Virus record (IMG/VR): IMGVR_UViG_3300006793_000365
Location: 1-20,701 of that record
Source of the DNA: a virus
Length of the DNA stretch: 20,701 nt
Reading direction: 5' to 3' (one strand)
Shown: positions 6,358 through 13,738 of the stretch, in pieces
Layout: every line of letters starts with the position of its first letter
Position numbering within the stretch: position 1 is the stretch's first letter
Notes under the pieces: generated by a model
Told to the model about the DNA's origin: nothing
Seen by the model: the letters and a program-made list of their open reading frames with translations, nothing else
Databases searched by the model: none
Program-made: the position numbers and the translations under genes

Positions 6358-8469
6358 CTATAAGTTTGCTTGGAAACCTGCATCTTCGTGTGCAGAGCGT
6401 ACCATATTAACAATCATCTCTTTTCTTTCTGTTATTAACTCATCGACACTATTAGCATCAGTAGCAGTAATTTCAAATGTAATATTAGTAGTACCACCAC
6501 CCTGTAATTGTCCATTATTAACAACTGTACCTGTTCTACCAGGAATCATTAACTCTGGTCCTTTCTCACCAACCATGTAAGGTTTGTTACCTGTTACTGT
6601 ACCACCAAATTGTCTTCCTTGGTACTGTTGGTTTCGAATAGTAGCAACATTTGCCATACCCATTCCAATAACAGCCGCTGCCGCAATAAAGTTATACGGA
6701 GGTGGATAAGAAGCAAGTGCTTTGGTAGCACCAGTGTATGTATTCATTACTGCTTGTGCAATATTAAATGCTTTAGCGGCTTTAAATGCGGCCTTACTAT
6801 GTTGTCCTAATGCAGTAAGTGCTTCAGCGCCTTGTGAAATAGCCCATTCTGTTTTTTCAGTTTGGGTTTTCTTATCAAACTCAGCGTATGTTTCAGCCAT
6901 TTGTTTACTTTCGTTATGGTTGAATCCTTCTTTACGGATACGCTTGTACTGCTCTGCTTGTACAATCTTAGTTTTTCTTTCTTCTGTACGTTGTGCTAAT
7001 CTAACTTCAAAGTCGTAATGTCTAAGTAATGCTTGTGTTTCTTCGTTTAAGTAACCAACTTTATTTGCTAGTCTTGCTTCGTCTAAACGGTCTAGTACCT
7101 CGTTCTTCTGTTCATTAAGTTTTTGACTGAATTCATATATTTCCAACTCAAGAGTTACTGCATAACCTTTTCTTTTTAATAATGCATCGTGTTCATGCTT
7201 TAAAATCTTCTTTTCATTTTCTAACTTCAGGTCAGCATGTGCCTTAGCCTCTCGCAAATCAATTTGTCTATACGCTTCTGTGATTTTCATCTTCTGCGCT
7301 TCTGTTTTTTCAGTAACTACTAATTCAGCGGCACCCAAACGCTCTCTATCTTCTTTTGCTTTTTGTATTGCTAATTTAGGTGATTCAAATCCACCTAAGC
7401 CACTTATAATAGCACTGTCTAACGCTTGTTTGCGCTTAGTCTTTTCGTACCCAATATCTTTATCAATTTGTACTTGATGTTCAGCAAATGCCTTTTTGTG
7501 TAATCCTTTAGCAGTTGCTAACTCTTTTGTAAGTGCATCAATACGTTGTTGTAGTCCAAAGCCACCTCTGCCTGTTATTTTTTCGCGTTTCCTGTACAAC
7601 GCACCTATTTGTTGTTCAAGTGCAATTATTTCAGCAGGTAAATTGGCTAGTTGCTGTGGTGTTGACAATCTACCCATTCGTGTAGTTAAATCATCAGTTG
7701 ATTTAAGGAAATCATTTACAGAAATAGTTGCGCCATCGAACACTTTGGCTAGCCAAAGTAATCCATCACCCACACCCATCTTCTCGTATATAGTAACTGC
7801 TAATTCATCACCTGACATACCTGCGTTGTCCCACGCTTTGGCAACTGTATTTGCTTGTTCAGAGGATAAATCAGCGTACTTTACACCAAGTGCTTTAAGT
7901 AAAGTATCAGTGATTTCTTTAGCACCTTGTGCAGACTTACCGTACTTGGTAATTTCATCCTTAGTAAGTCCCATCTCGTCTTGCAAGACTTTAAATACAG
8001 GAATACCTCTGTCCATTAGTCTGTTTAAATTTTCTAAATTTAAACCACCACTAACAGTTCTAGCAAATAGGTCTGACATTGCAGACAATGTGCCCATCTG
8101 GTCCGAAGTACCTCCAGCAATATCAGCGAACGTTGATAGTTTTTCAGTAGCACCATCAACACCAGCACCTTGCATTTTAACAAACGCATCAGTTAATGCA
8201 TTAACATCAAACTGTGTTGTTTTTGCAATGTCTGATATTTGTTCAAACTTGGCCATGCCTTGGCCACTTGTCATTTTGTTTAAAACAACTTTTGTTTCTT
8301 GAAAACGACCGATTAAACCAGTCATTGAGCCAGCGGCATCTTTTGCACGAGCGCCTAAGTTAATTAAACTATCGAGTTTTACTGCCGCTAAGTCGCGATT
8401 AAGTTTGTTAATTGCGGCTGTTGCTTGTCTAGTATCAGCTCCAATTCTTAAATTTGCATCATTTGCCAT
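6358..8469 (-). CDS. Tail tape measure protein
   Basis: At 703 aa this is the longest protein of the window and lies between the chaperone and Dit genes, as expected. The N terminus (about 1-30, ADTRQATAAINKLNRDLAAV) and the helical region 75-240 match the tape-measure N-terminal domain. Residues about 280-560 form long charged coiled coils. A hydrophobic stretch near 593-612 (FIAAAAVIGMGMANVATI) may enter the host membrane during DNA injection. The C terminus contains GEKGPELMIPG, common to this family. At roughly 0.15 nm per residue the tail would be about 100 nm long (inference). No lytic or peptidase domain is visible. The start lies inside the -1 frame extension of the chaperone gene. 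Confidence 0.9.
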   Translation of the reverse strand: MANDANLRIGADTRQATAAINKLNRDLAAVKLDSLINLGARAKDAAGSMTGLIGRFQETKVVLNKMTSGQGMAKFEQISDIAKTTQFDVNALTDAFVKMQGAGVDGATEKLSTFADIAGGTSDQMGTLSAMSDLFARTVSGGLNLENLNRLMDRGIPVFKVLQDEMGLTKDEITKYGKSAQGAKEITDTLLKALGVKYADLSSEQANTVAKAWDNAGMSGDELAVTIYEKMGVGDGLLWLAKVFDGATISVNDFLKSTDDLTTRMGRLSTPQQLANLPAEIIALEQQIGALYRKREKITGRGGFGLQQRIDALTKELATAKGLHKKAFAEHQVQIDKDIGYEKTKRKQALDSAIISGLGGFESPKLAIQKAKEDRERLGAAELVVTEKTEAQKMKITEAYRQIDLREAKAHADLKLENEKKILKHEHDALLKRKGYAVTLELEIYEFSQKLNEQKNEVLDRLDEARLANKVGYLNEETQALLRHYDFEVRLAQRTEERKTKIVQAEQYKRIRKEGFNHNESKQMAETYAEFDKKTQTEKTEWAISQGAEALTALGQHSKAAFKAAKAFNIAQAVMNTYTGATKALASYPPPYNFIAAAAVIGMGMANVATIRNQQYQGRQFGGTVTGNKPYMVGEKGPELMIPGRTGTVVNNGQLQGGGTTNITFEITATDANSVDELITERKEMIVNMVRSAHEDAGFQANL
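7742..7759. repeat. 18-bp perfect palindrome in the tape measure gene
   Basis: ACTTTGGCTAGCCAAAGT is self-complementary without a spacer. It encodes part of LLWLAKVF in the tape measure. An 8-bp inverted repeat with a 5-base spacer lies just beside it at 7686-7706. Confidence 0.85.
8023..8045. repeat. Inverted repeat with 10-bp arms and 3-base spacer
   Basis: GTTTAAATTT (8023-8032) pairs with AAATTTAAAC (8036-8045). It encodes the partly repeated LNLENLN of the tape measure, so the symmetry may come partly from the protein repeat. A 14-bp perfect palindrome, GTTAATGCATTAAC, lies nearby at 8192-8205. Confidence 0.75.
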
Positions 8470-8961
8470 GTTTCTTAACCGCCTCTTCTTCTAGTTTCTG
8501 CTGATGCTTGAAGTACATCAAGTGCAATTGAATATTAAAATTGGACATTGTTGATATTTCATCGTATGTTTTGTGCAGTTTATCACACAAGAACAATACG
8601 TTCATCAAATCAACATCCTCAATTAGTTTTTTTCAACTTCCTCAATATTAACTTCGCTACTTGCCATTGCATCAGCAATTTTATAAAGTATCTTAGGGTC
8701 TACTTCATTCATAAGCTCTGGCATGTTATTCTTATTAAACATAGGTGTTCCATCTTTGTCTAATGCACGCATAATAATGCCCATTGCAAGTCCTTCTTGC
8801 ATCTTACCTTCATCGTAGTACTTGGTAATCTCTTGTAACTTTGCGAATGTAGTAACAGGTCTAAAATACACTGTTTCATTTAATTCGGGTACTTCAATAC
8901 TTTGTAACTCTTGTGTTAGACATGCGTTGAAGTGTTTTTTTGCTTTGTTTAAGAAACTCAT
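8459..8961 (-). CDS. Predicted frameshift fusion of the tail assembly chaperone (gpGT-like)
   Basis: Reading the 112-codon chaperone to the A AAA AAC heptamer at 8632-8626 and then slipping back one base gives 55 more codons that end at TGA 8461-8459, for a product of about 167 aa. The extension begins LIEDVDLMNVLFLCDKL and ends EEEAVKKHGK. It fills the 153-base gap before the tape measure exactly and overlaps its start by 11 bases. This is the arrangement of lambda G/GT and many siphoviruses, where the rare fusion recruits the tail tube while coating the tape measure. An ATG at 8605 with an upstream GAGGA could instead start the 3' part as a separate 48-aa protein. Confidence 0.75.
8623..8961 (-). 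CDS. Tail assembly chaperone, zero-frame product (gpG-like)
   Basis: The 112-aa helical, acidic protein contains ETVYFRPVTTFAKLQEI, then RALDKDGTPMF at about 66-76, followed by a short helical end. This is the pattern of phage tail assembly chaperones that coat the tape measure before tube polymerisation. It lies directly upstream of the tape measure gene, the fixed place of this family. The start overlaps the upstream gene as ATGA (8958-8961), with CAGGAG about 12 bases before the ATG. The last codons include the slippery heptamer. This zero-frame form should be made in excess over the frameshift fusion. Confidence 0.8.
   Translation of the reverse strand: MSFLNKAKKHFNACLTQELQSIEVPELNETVYFRPVTTFAKLQEITKYYDEGKMQEGLAMGIIMRALDKDGTPMFNKNNMPELMNEVDPKILYKIADAMASSEVNIEEVEKN
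8626..8632 (-). other. Programmed -1 ribosomal frameshift site (A AAA AAC)
   Basis: The minus strand reads GAA AAA AAC TAA in the zero frame, so A AAA AAC fits the X XXY YYZ rule just before the stop. A Shine-Dalgarno-like GAGGAAG (8643-8637) ends four bases upstream of the heptamer, a placement known to stimulate -1 slippage in bacteria. The nearby zero-frame stop could add a pause. Confidence 0.75.
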
Positions 8962-9377
8962 CTAAATTTACTCCTGATTGATTTAATTGTAGGTCTAAGA
9001 ATACCCTTCCTAGCCTGTTTACTGTGGCCTCTGTTTAATGGTCCAATGTAAGGGACAGTGTTACTTAACACACTTTGCATTCCCTTACCTTTAATTTCCC
9101 ATCCTCGTTGTGCTCTCCCAGTATCAACCGGTGTATAACGCTTCGCCATTTTCTGGCCGTAAGTCATTATCTGATTGACTTTCTTGTCCCCCGCACGATT
9201 TATGGTGCTAAGCATTTGCTTAGCGTTAATTTGGATGCCTGCAGTGATGCGTATTGGTGCTTTGCCTAAAGTAGGTTTCTCTTTACGAAAAAGTTTACTT
9301 AAGGTTTTGGCTCTAAGTAGTGTTTTAACACTACCTATAGCACGAAATACAGCTCCAACAACAGCAGGTACAGGCAT
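8958..9377 (-). CDS. Tail completion / neck protein, HK97 gp10-like
   Basis: The 139-aa basic protein has a PVDTGRAQRGWEIKG segment at about 83-97, followed by NTVPYIGPLNRGHSKQA, the signature of HK97 gp10-type proteins (also called minor tail protein Z-like). These act at the head-tail joint or tail completion. The N-terminal 40 residues are hydrophobic and then strongly basic. No Shine-Dalgarno site precedes ATG 9377, which lies six bases after the tail tube stop, so coupling is likely. In HK97-like phages this gene usually precedes the tail tube gene; here it follows it. The DNA contains two 8-bp inverted repeats with TT spacers at 9207-9224 and 9317-9334. Confidence 0.68.
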   Translation of the reverse strand: MPVPAVVGAVFRAIGSVKTLLRAKTLSKLFRKEKPTLGKAPIRITAGIQINAKQMLSTINRAGDKKVNQIMTYGQKMAKRYTPVDTGRAQRGWEIKGKGMQSVLSNTVPYIGPLNRGHSKQARKGILRPTIKSIRSKFR

Positions 9378-9383
9378 AAGTTA

Positions 9384-9782
9384 TTAAGTCGCAGTGCCTA
9401 ATGTTAAGTCGCCTGAACCTTGCAGTGAAATATCACCAGTTACTAACGAATCAGTACTTGATGAAACTGAAAGTCCGGTAATGATAACATTACCTGACAA
9501 CTTAGGGTCGCCACTGGCACTAGTACTTGGGTATGCTAAAAAAGCAACCTCGGCATCAGTGTTAATAGCAGTGTTTATAGTGCCTTGGTCGGTTGGATTG
9601 TAACTGATTGTTGCAGTTGCAGTCCACTCTTTCAAGCCTGCCATAAATGTTTTACTGTTGTCGCCCATTACAGTTGATTCAACTGTATTAACCGTGTAAT
9701 CAACAGATATATTTTGCAATTGGCCAATTGCAACAGAGTTAACTGTTAGCGTACCTTCTTGACCTGTGTAATGATTTGCCAT
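9384..9782 (-). CDS. Major tail (tube) protein
   Basis: The 132-aa protein is a compact beta protein: GQEGTLTVNSVAIGQLQNIS at the start, VESTVMGDNSKTFMAGLKEW in the middle and LSGNVIITGLSVSSSTDS near the end. This matches the tail tube family of siphoviruses, whose hexamers stack into the tube. The segment around MAGLKEWTATATISY is the usual conserved core. A strong AAGGAG site lies 7-12 bases before the ATG, fitting high expression. Gene order (terminator upstream, chaperone and tape measure downstream) supports the call. The 5' part of the gene holds a 20-bp perfect palindrome and a 19-base near-palindrome. Confidence 0.82.
   Translation of the reverse strand: MANHYTGQEGTLTVNSVAIGQLQNISVDYTVNTVESTVMGDNSKTFMAGLKEWTATATISYNPTDQGTINTAINTDAEVAFLAYPSTSASGDPKLSGNVIITGLSVSSSTDSLVTGDISLQGSGDLTLGTAT
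9714..9733. repeat. 20-bp perfect palindrome early in the tail tube gene
   Basis: The 20 bases starting TTGCAATTGG are their own reverse complement. They encode AIGQLQ about 50 bases after the start codon. A second symmetric element, TACAGTTGA-T-TCAACTGTA, lies 26 bases further into the gene at 9669-9687. Confidence 0.85.
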
Positions 9783-9785
9783 CTT

Positions 9786-9935
9786 CTACTCCTTTTTGGT
9801 ATCTTTTGGTTCTTTTACTTTTTTGAGGACAATCTTATCGGAAACTAATTTCCAACCCGCATTTTCCCAACTCTTAACATCATCGCTGTTAATAGTTCTA
9901 GTATCAGTACCGTTTTTAATTTTTACTTGGCTCAT
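9786..9935 (-). CDS. Small hypothetical protein between tail terminator and tail tube
   Basis: This 49-codon ORF fills the gap between the tail terminator and tail tube genes. Its ATG at 9935 overlaps the upstream stop as ATGA (9932-9935), and its TAG ends three bases before the tube gene start, with the tube gene's AAGGAG site inside its last codons. The peptide starts MSQVKIKNGT, has a DVKSWENAGWKLV segment and ends in a Lys-rich tail. The W-x(3)-GW pattern is reminiscent of small beta-fold phage proteins, but the family is not recognised. The exact fit between two coupled genes is the main support for its being real. Confidence 0.7.
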   Translation of the reverse strand: MSQVKIKNGTDTRTINSDDVKSWENAGWKLVSDKIVLKKVKEPKDTKKE

Positions 9936-10363
9936 AATTCACCTCGTGTGTATGTATAATAAATTTCAGTAGTTATTTCAACTCTACCAAAAGGCTCAAT
10001 GATATCAAAATCAACACTAATATCACGTACCTGTGTCCATTTAGCATTACCATCTCTAGTTCTGTCTAAATCAATCACTTCTTCAATACGTTCAATAATG
10101 TTGTTTCTTTGAGTATCAATATTTGCCCCATTAACCCATGCTACAAATGTAACTTCAAGTATTCCTTCTCTAGTGCCATTACTGCCACCTTGTGTTAGGT
10201 CTGCTCTAGTTTCATTTGCAGTTGCAATATAGATAGCAGGAAATTGTTGTCGACTTAAACTCTCTGGGTCGAACAAATCTCTTGTTACTAAACCAAATCG
10301 TGGGTCATCAGCATCACTTAAAACACTGATTAAATCTTCAACAATTAATTCCCGTTTATTCAT
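9932..10363 (-). CDS. Tail terminator protein (gpU-like)
   Basis: The 143-aa product begins with a helix MNKRELIVEDLISVLSDA, then FPAIYIATANETRAD, then a strand GILEVTFVAWVNG followed by the helix RNNIIERIEEVIDLD, and ends with RVEITTEIYYTYTRGEL. This alpha-beta order is typical of tail terminator proteins such as lambda gpU, which cap the tail tube at the head-proximal end and stop its growth. It starts directly after the connector stop (TAGATG) and is followed by a small ORF and the tail tube gene. The final YTYTRGEL strand is common in this family. Confidence 0.72.
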   Translation of the reverse strand: MNKRELIVEDLISVLSDADDPRFGLVTRDLFDPESLSRQQFPAIYIATANETRADLTQGGSNGTREGILEVTFVAWVNGANIDTQRNNIIERIEEVIDLDRTRDGNAKWTQVRDISVDFDIIEPFGRVEITTEIYYTYTRGEL

Positions 10364-10786
10364 CTATCGTTCCAACTTTAAAAATACTTCAGGTGCTTTT
10401 TCTGAATCAGTAACAGTACTGTCACCATCTTCATCATATTCAATTCCGTCTCGAAGAATTAAATTAAATTCTTCTTCATATCGACCTTTATAAAAGTCCA
10501 ACATTACTTGAAATCTATCACCATCAGTAGTAAACTGAGTTAACTTAGGTAAAATGTAATAACTTAGAACATGAAACACTGCAACTCGCGTGAACTGCGA
10601 TTCCGTTAACTTAGATACATCCATCTCTGAAGATGAATGCCCTCTATGTCTTGGGTACCATTCAATTCTAAGTCTCCTTAGAATATCATTGCGTGTTTTA
10701 GCATGTTCGTCGCTAAACCCTTGTATGCCATAATCGTTTAAATCAGGCATATATTCAAGGATATCGTTGTCTGTGCTCATGCTCAT
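10364..10786 (-). CDS. Head-tail connector (adaptor) candidate
   Basis: The 140-aa protein starts with MPDLNDYGIQGF after a short Met-rich leader, then a helical region DILRRLRIEWYPRHRG and a second helical block YYILPKLTQ plus MLDFYKGRYEEEFNLILRDG. Acidic helices of this kind between the capsid gene and the tail terminator are typical of adaptor proteins that sit on the portal. ATG 10786 is preceded by AGG at a suitable distance; a second in-frame ATG at 10780 is possible. A separate stopper gene is not visible, so this protein may serve both roles. The family assignment rests on position and helical pattern more than on a fixed motif. Confidence 0.6.
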   Translation of the reverse strand: MSMSTDNDILEYMPDLNDYGIQGFSDEHAKTRNDILRRLRIEWYPRHRGHSSSEMDVSKLTESQFTRVAVFHVLSYYILPKLTQFTTDGDRFQVMLDFYKGRYEEEFNLILRDGIEYDEDGDSTVTDSEKAPEVFLKLER

Positions 10787-10805
10787 AACTTATACCTACT
10801 TAAAA

Positions 10806-11621
10806 TTAAACATTAATAAGTTGAATACCTCTGTTAGCATCTACAACGCCTGCACCAGCCGCCATATGTGCAACAATATCAACACCCATTGCAGCCAAAC
10901 GAGACTCAGTATCTACACGTAGAGTTTGACCCATAGCAATACGAGCCGCATCTTTACCAAAGATGAAACCTGAGTGTGCTGATGGAACTAGTGCTGACTG
11001 GAAGAATTGTACTCCACCAAAAGATAGAACAAAACCATTACGCAATGCTTCAGTTTGGAAGTCACCGCCTGCAATGTTAGCATCGCCGTAAAGTGCTTTC
11101 ATAAGCGTATTTGCTTCTGAAGTTGAAAGGATACCATACAACTGACCCATTTCACCTGCACCACGAATTTGCTCAACACTATCAAAGATAGAATCTGCTG
11201 TCATTGGAACTGAATCTGTAGTTGAAGATGTAAAGTCAGTTGCCATTGCAGTTAGTACTGCTGTATCAAATGTTTTAGCAACCGCGTTACCAAGTACACG
11301 ACCTAGCTCTGCAGGGTCAATACCATGTGCACTACGCAATACAGAACGAGCACCAATTGGATTTACTGAAATTGAGTTGTTTGTATCAGTAATAACATTA
11401 GCCGCTAAGTCTGAATTAGCACTGTCTGATGTGTATTCAGTAGCAGTTGCTTCACCCAATAGTGGAATTTGTGCTGATGCTGAACCAGCGCCAACATTGA
11501 TAACTGGAACTAATTGACCTGATAAAAATAATGACTGCTCTTGTGCTGTGTAAAGAGCTGCCGCCTTAGTTGGAACTACTAGACTATCTAAACTGAAGCC
11601 TGATAAGTATTCATTTGCCAT
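10806..11621 (-). CDS. Major capsid protein
   Basis: The 271-aa protein lies after portal and scaffold, as expected for the capsid subunit. It shows an N-terminal arm (1-40), an E-loop-like region (about 45-85, PLLGEATATEYTSD), a helix around 100-130 (DPAELGRVLGNAVAKTFDTA) and a C-terminal part with FGGVQFFQSALVPSAH and FGKDAARIAMGQTLRV, consistent with the HK97 fold. The length is close to an E-, P- and A-domain core without an N-terminal delta domain. This agrees with a separate scaffold gene and no visible protease. A strong TAGGAG site precedes the ATG. Confidence 0.85.
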   Translation of the reverse strand: MANEYLSGFSLDSLVVPTKAAALYTAQEQSLFLSGQLVPVINVGAGSASAQIPLLGEATATEYTSDSANSDLAANVITDTNNSISVNPIGARSVLRSAHGIDPAELGRVLGNAVAKTFDTAVLTAMATDFTSSTTDSVPMTADSIFDSVEQIRGAGEMGQLYGILSTSEANTLMKALYGDANIAGGDFQTEALRNGFVLSFGGVQFFQSALVPSAHSGFIFGKDAARIAMGQTLRVDTESRLAAMGVDIVAHMAAGAGVVDANRGIQLINV

Positions 11622-11644
11622 TTTTTATTCTCCTAAAAAATATA

Positions 11645-12310
11645 TTAAATTAACCCTCTAACCTTCGCCTCTGCATATTTGGCACGGTCTATAGGATTGT
11701 TCATGTCTAACGATTCAAGGTCGAAATCATTATTAGTTGGCTGTTGTGCTGTCATAGCATTTGACGTACCCGAACCTTTAGGTCCTGCTTGTACAAAATG
11801 TGGGTTTGATTGTAGAAACTCTCCTACAAAATCATGGACTCCCATGAGGTCACCACCTTCTGTATATCTTGGTTGACCATTATCATCTAATACTTCAACC
11901 TGTCCATCAGTTAACTTAACCCTATCACTTAGTAGTCTTACTACTTGGTCTGGATTAATTGCTTTTCTAGTACTTGCTTCGTTTAACAAAGCACCATTTA
12001 CTTTAATGTTTCTTAGTTCATTTTCTAAGTTATTAATAACAGTGTCTTTTTTTGTTACTGTGTCTTTTAATAACTTGTCAAACTCGCCACGGGCCTTAGC
12101 CTCGTTAATTTCTTTCTTCTCTTTTTGCTCAACTAATTTGCTGTATAAGTCCAAATCAACGCCCGAGAATTTCTTTTCGAACTTGTTTCTTTCTCTGTCA
12201 ACTCGTTGTGCAATAAGTTTATTAACATCCTCTTGTGAAAATGTTGTTTCCTGTGTTTGAGAAGTATCAGTATCTTCGTTTACCATATTTTTCAGTTCTG
12301 TTTCTGACAT
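11645..12310 (-). CDS. Capsid scaffold protein
   Basis: The 221-aa acidic protein is dominated by a charged coiled coil at about 25-105 (EEDVNKLI-type start, then RNKFEKKFS and EQKEKKEINEAKARGEFDKL). It is followed by a helical region NPDQVVRLLSDR and an unstructured Gln/Asn-rich stretch near 175-200. This is the pattern of GP20-like phage scaffold proteins, which form the core on which capsid subunits assemble and then leave. It lies between portal and major capsid genes. The Shine-Dalgarno site GAGG lies about 8 bases before the ATG. No Ser protease motif is seen, so removal of the scaffold probably does not depend on a fused protease. Confidence 0.78.
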   Translation of the reverse strand: MSETELKNMVNEDTDTSQTQETTFSQEDVNKLIAQRVDRERNKFEKKFSGVDLDLYSKLVEQKEKKEINEAKARGEFDKLLKDTVTKKDTVINNLENELRNIKVNGALLNEASTRKAINPDQVVRLLSDRVKLTDGQVEVLDDNGQPRYTEGGDLMGVHDFVGEFLQSNPHFVQAGPKGSGTSNAMTAQQPTNNDFDLESLDMNNPIDRAKYAEAKVRGLI

Positions 12311-12323
12311 TTTGTTTACCTCG

Positions 12324-12404
12324 TTAATGTTTATGAGTAATAGCCTGCTCTATGCAGTGTTGTTTGTATTTAGCGTTTCCGTTGTCGATGAGTTCTCTTT
12401 GCAT
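12324..12404 (-). CDS. 26-codon micro-ORF coupled to the portal gene
   Basis: The ATG at 12404 shares a base with the portal stop codon (TAATG), and the frame ends at TAA 12326-12324, just before the scaffold gene's ribosome site. The peptide begins MQRELIDNGNAKY and ends AITHKH; it is hydrophilic, with one Cys. It fills the 93-base gap between portal and scaffold. It has no Shine-Dalgarno site of its own and could serve mainly to bring ribosomes to the scaffold start. Its reality as a protein is uncertain. Confidence 0.4.
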   Translation of the reverse strand: MQRELIDNGNAKYKQHCIEQAITHKH

Positions 12405-13738
12405 TAAATGAATTCGTCTATATCTTCTAATATAGCATCTAACTCTTCTGCATCAATCATCAGCATCGCTAACTTCTTTTCTAACTTACTAAGAATTTTA
12501 GGATTACTAGTAAGTTGTTGTGCTTTTTCAATAAGCAATAAATCGTTTTGTGTGTCATGTGCATTAAAACTATCTGGGTACTTAATAACTCCATCCCATT
12601 GATAGCCTAGCATTTCTGCAATTAGTTGTAGCACTTGTTCTTCTGCTAGTTCTAATTGGTCTGCTTTTTCAGCAAGTCTAGCATTAAGCAATCTAAATTC
12701 AGTTTCCATCGCTACACCACTCATTCGTGCCACTTCTGAAGTTCTAATTGAGCCTATGTTTGCCATCGAATTTATAGACTCTACTTTGTCTTTAATACTT
12801 GCTCTAATTGAATCCAATGACTGTGCATTTGGCTGTAGCAAGTACGGCTTTGTTTCAGGAGTAATGTCATCTGGTATTTGAATAATAGCACCTGCACCTG
12901 CACCTGCTTGTGTTTCAGCAGTTTTAACTAGCGATGGGTGTGAACTTAATCTAATGATTTGTTCTATCTCACTGTTCTCATTAAAGATTGCTCTTTGCAT
13001 ATCTGCAATATCAGCAATGTCTGAAATACCAATACCTGGAATAGCATCTCGTTTGTTATAAACACAAACTGCCATAACTTTACCATATGGATTATCAGTA
13101 CGGTCTACGTGTACTTCTTCTTCTTCACCATTCTCAATAATAGTAATTGTATCTGTGTAATCTTGATAGTAGCACTTATATACATTCTCAGATATCTTCA
13201 CTTTTAAGTGTGTAAGTACTCTACTGCCGTTATCTGTAACTGTATATTCCCAATCAATAACATTTAATGGGTTCATTACAGAAACATAAGGTCTTACATC
13301 TTGTTCTATTTCTTCTTGTCTTGTAGTAAGCTCAATTGATGGCCTATCAACAATAATCCATGAGTGTCCAAGAACACTTGATAATGTAGATGCTTCTTTC
13401 ATGAAGTTAGTGAAGTTTCTTCCTTCTCTATCAGCATCTTCTAAAAACTTTCCAATAACTGGGTCTTTAGCCATTGTTCCTAGTTCTCTTACAGGCTCAT
13501 TTGCAAATATAAATGATGTGTATATTTGTACAACTGATTGACAGTGATTATCTAATGGAGTTTGTTCTGCTCTCTTACGATATTCATTACTAGTCTCGAA
13601 CACATACCTAGCCAAGTAATCTTGTTCTTTGTATAAGTGTCCACCTCTATAACTGTGGTATAAAAACAGCCAATTTACAGCGATTGAACTGTAAAGGGAA
13701 TTTACTTCTTCTAAACTATCTTTTGTGTATGTTGTCAT
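12404..13738 (-). CDS. Portal protein
   Basis: The 444-aa protein follows terL and precedes scaffold and capsid genes, the standard place of the portal. Family-like segments are QTPLDNHCQSVVQIYTSFIF near 60-79, then VLGHSWIIVDRP near 124, YVSVMNPLNVIDWEY near 153, the helical stem region after about 300 (MANIGSIRTSEVARMSG) and the C-terminal helix AEKADQLELAEEQVLQLIAEM. The portal forms the dodecameric ring at one capsid vertex through which DNA enters. A Glu/Asp-rich end (LEDIDEFI) closes the protein. No strong ribosome site precedes the ATG at 13738. The overlap with the micro-ORF at 12404 suggests translation continues downstream. Confidence 0.85.
   Translation of the reverse strand: MTTYTKDSLEEVNSLYSSIAVNWLFLYHSYRGGHLYKEQDYLARYVFETSNEYRKRAEQTPLDNHCQSVVQIYTSFIFANEPVRELGTMAKDPVIGKFLEDADREGRNFTNFMKEASTLSSVLGHSWIIVDRPSIELTTRQEEIEQDVRPYVSVMNPLNVIDWEYTVTDNGSRVLTHLKVKISENVYKCYYQDYTDTITIIENGEEEEVHVDRTDNPYGKVMAVCVYNKRDAIPGIGISDIADIADMQRAIFNENSEIEQIIRLSSHPSLVKTAETQAGAGAGAIIQIPDDITPETKPYLLQPNAQSLDSIRASIKDKVESINSMANIGSIRTSEVARMSGVAMETEFRLLNARLAEKADQLELAEEQVLQLIAEMLGYQWDGVIKYPDSFNAHDTQNDLLLIEKAQQLTSNPKILSKLEKKLAMLMIDAEELDAILEDIDEFI

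Noticed and set aside
7496-8302. 268-codon open frame on the plus strand opposite the tape measure gene
   Set aside because: It is an antisense shadow of a strongly supported gene; the product is Cys/Ser/Pro-rich without domain character, and long open antisense frames are common opposite such codon use.
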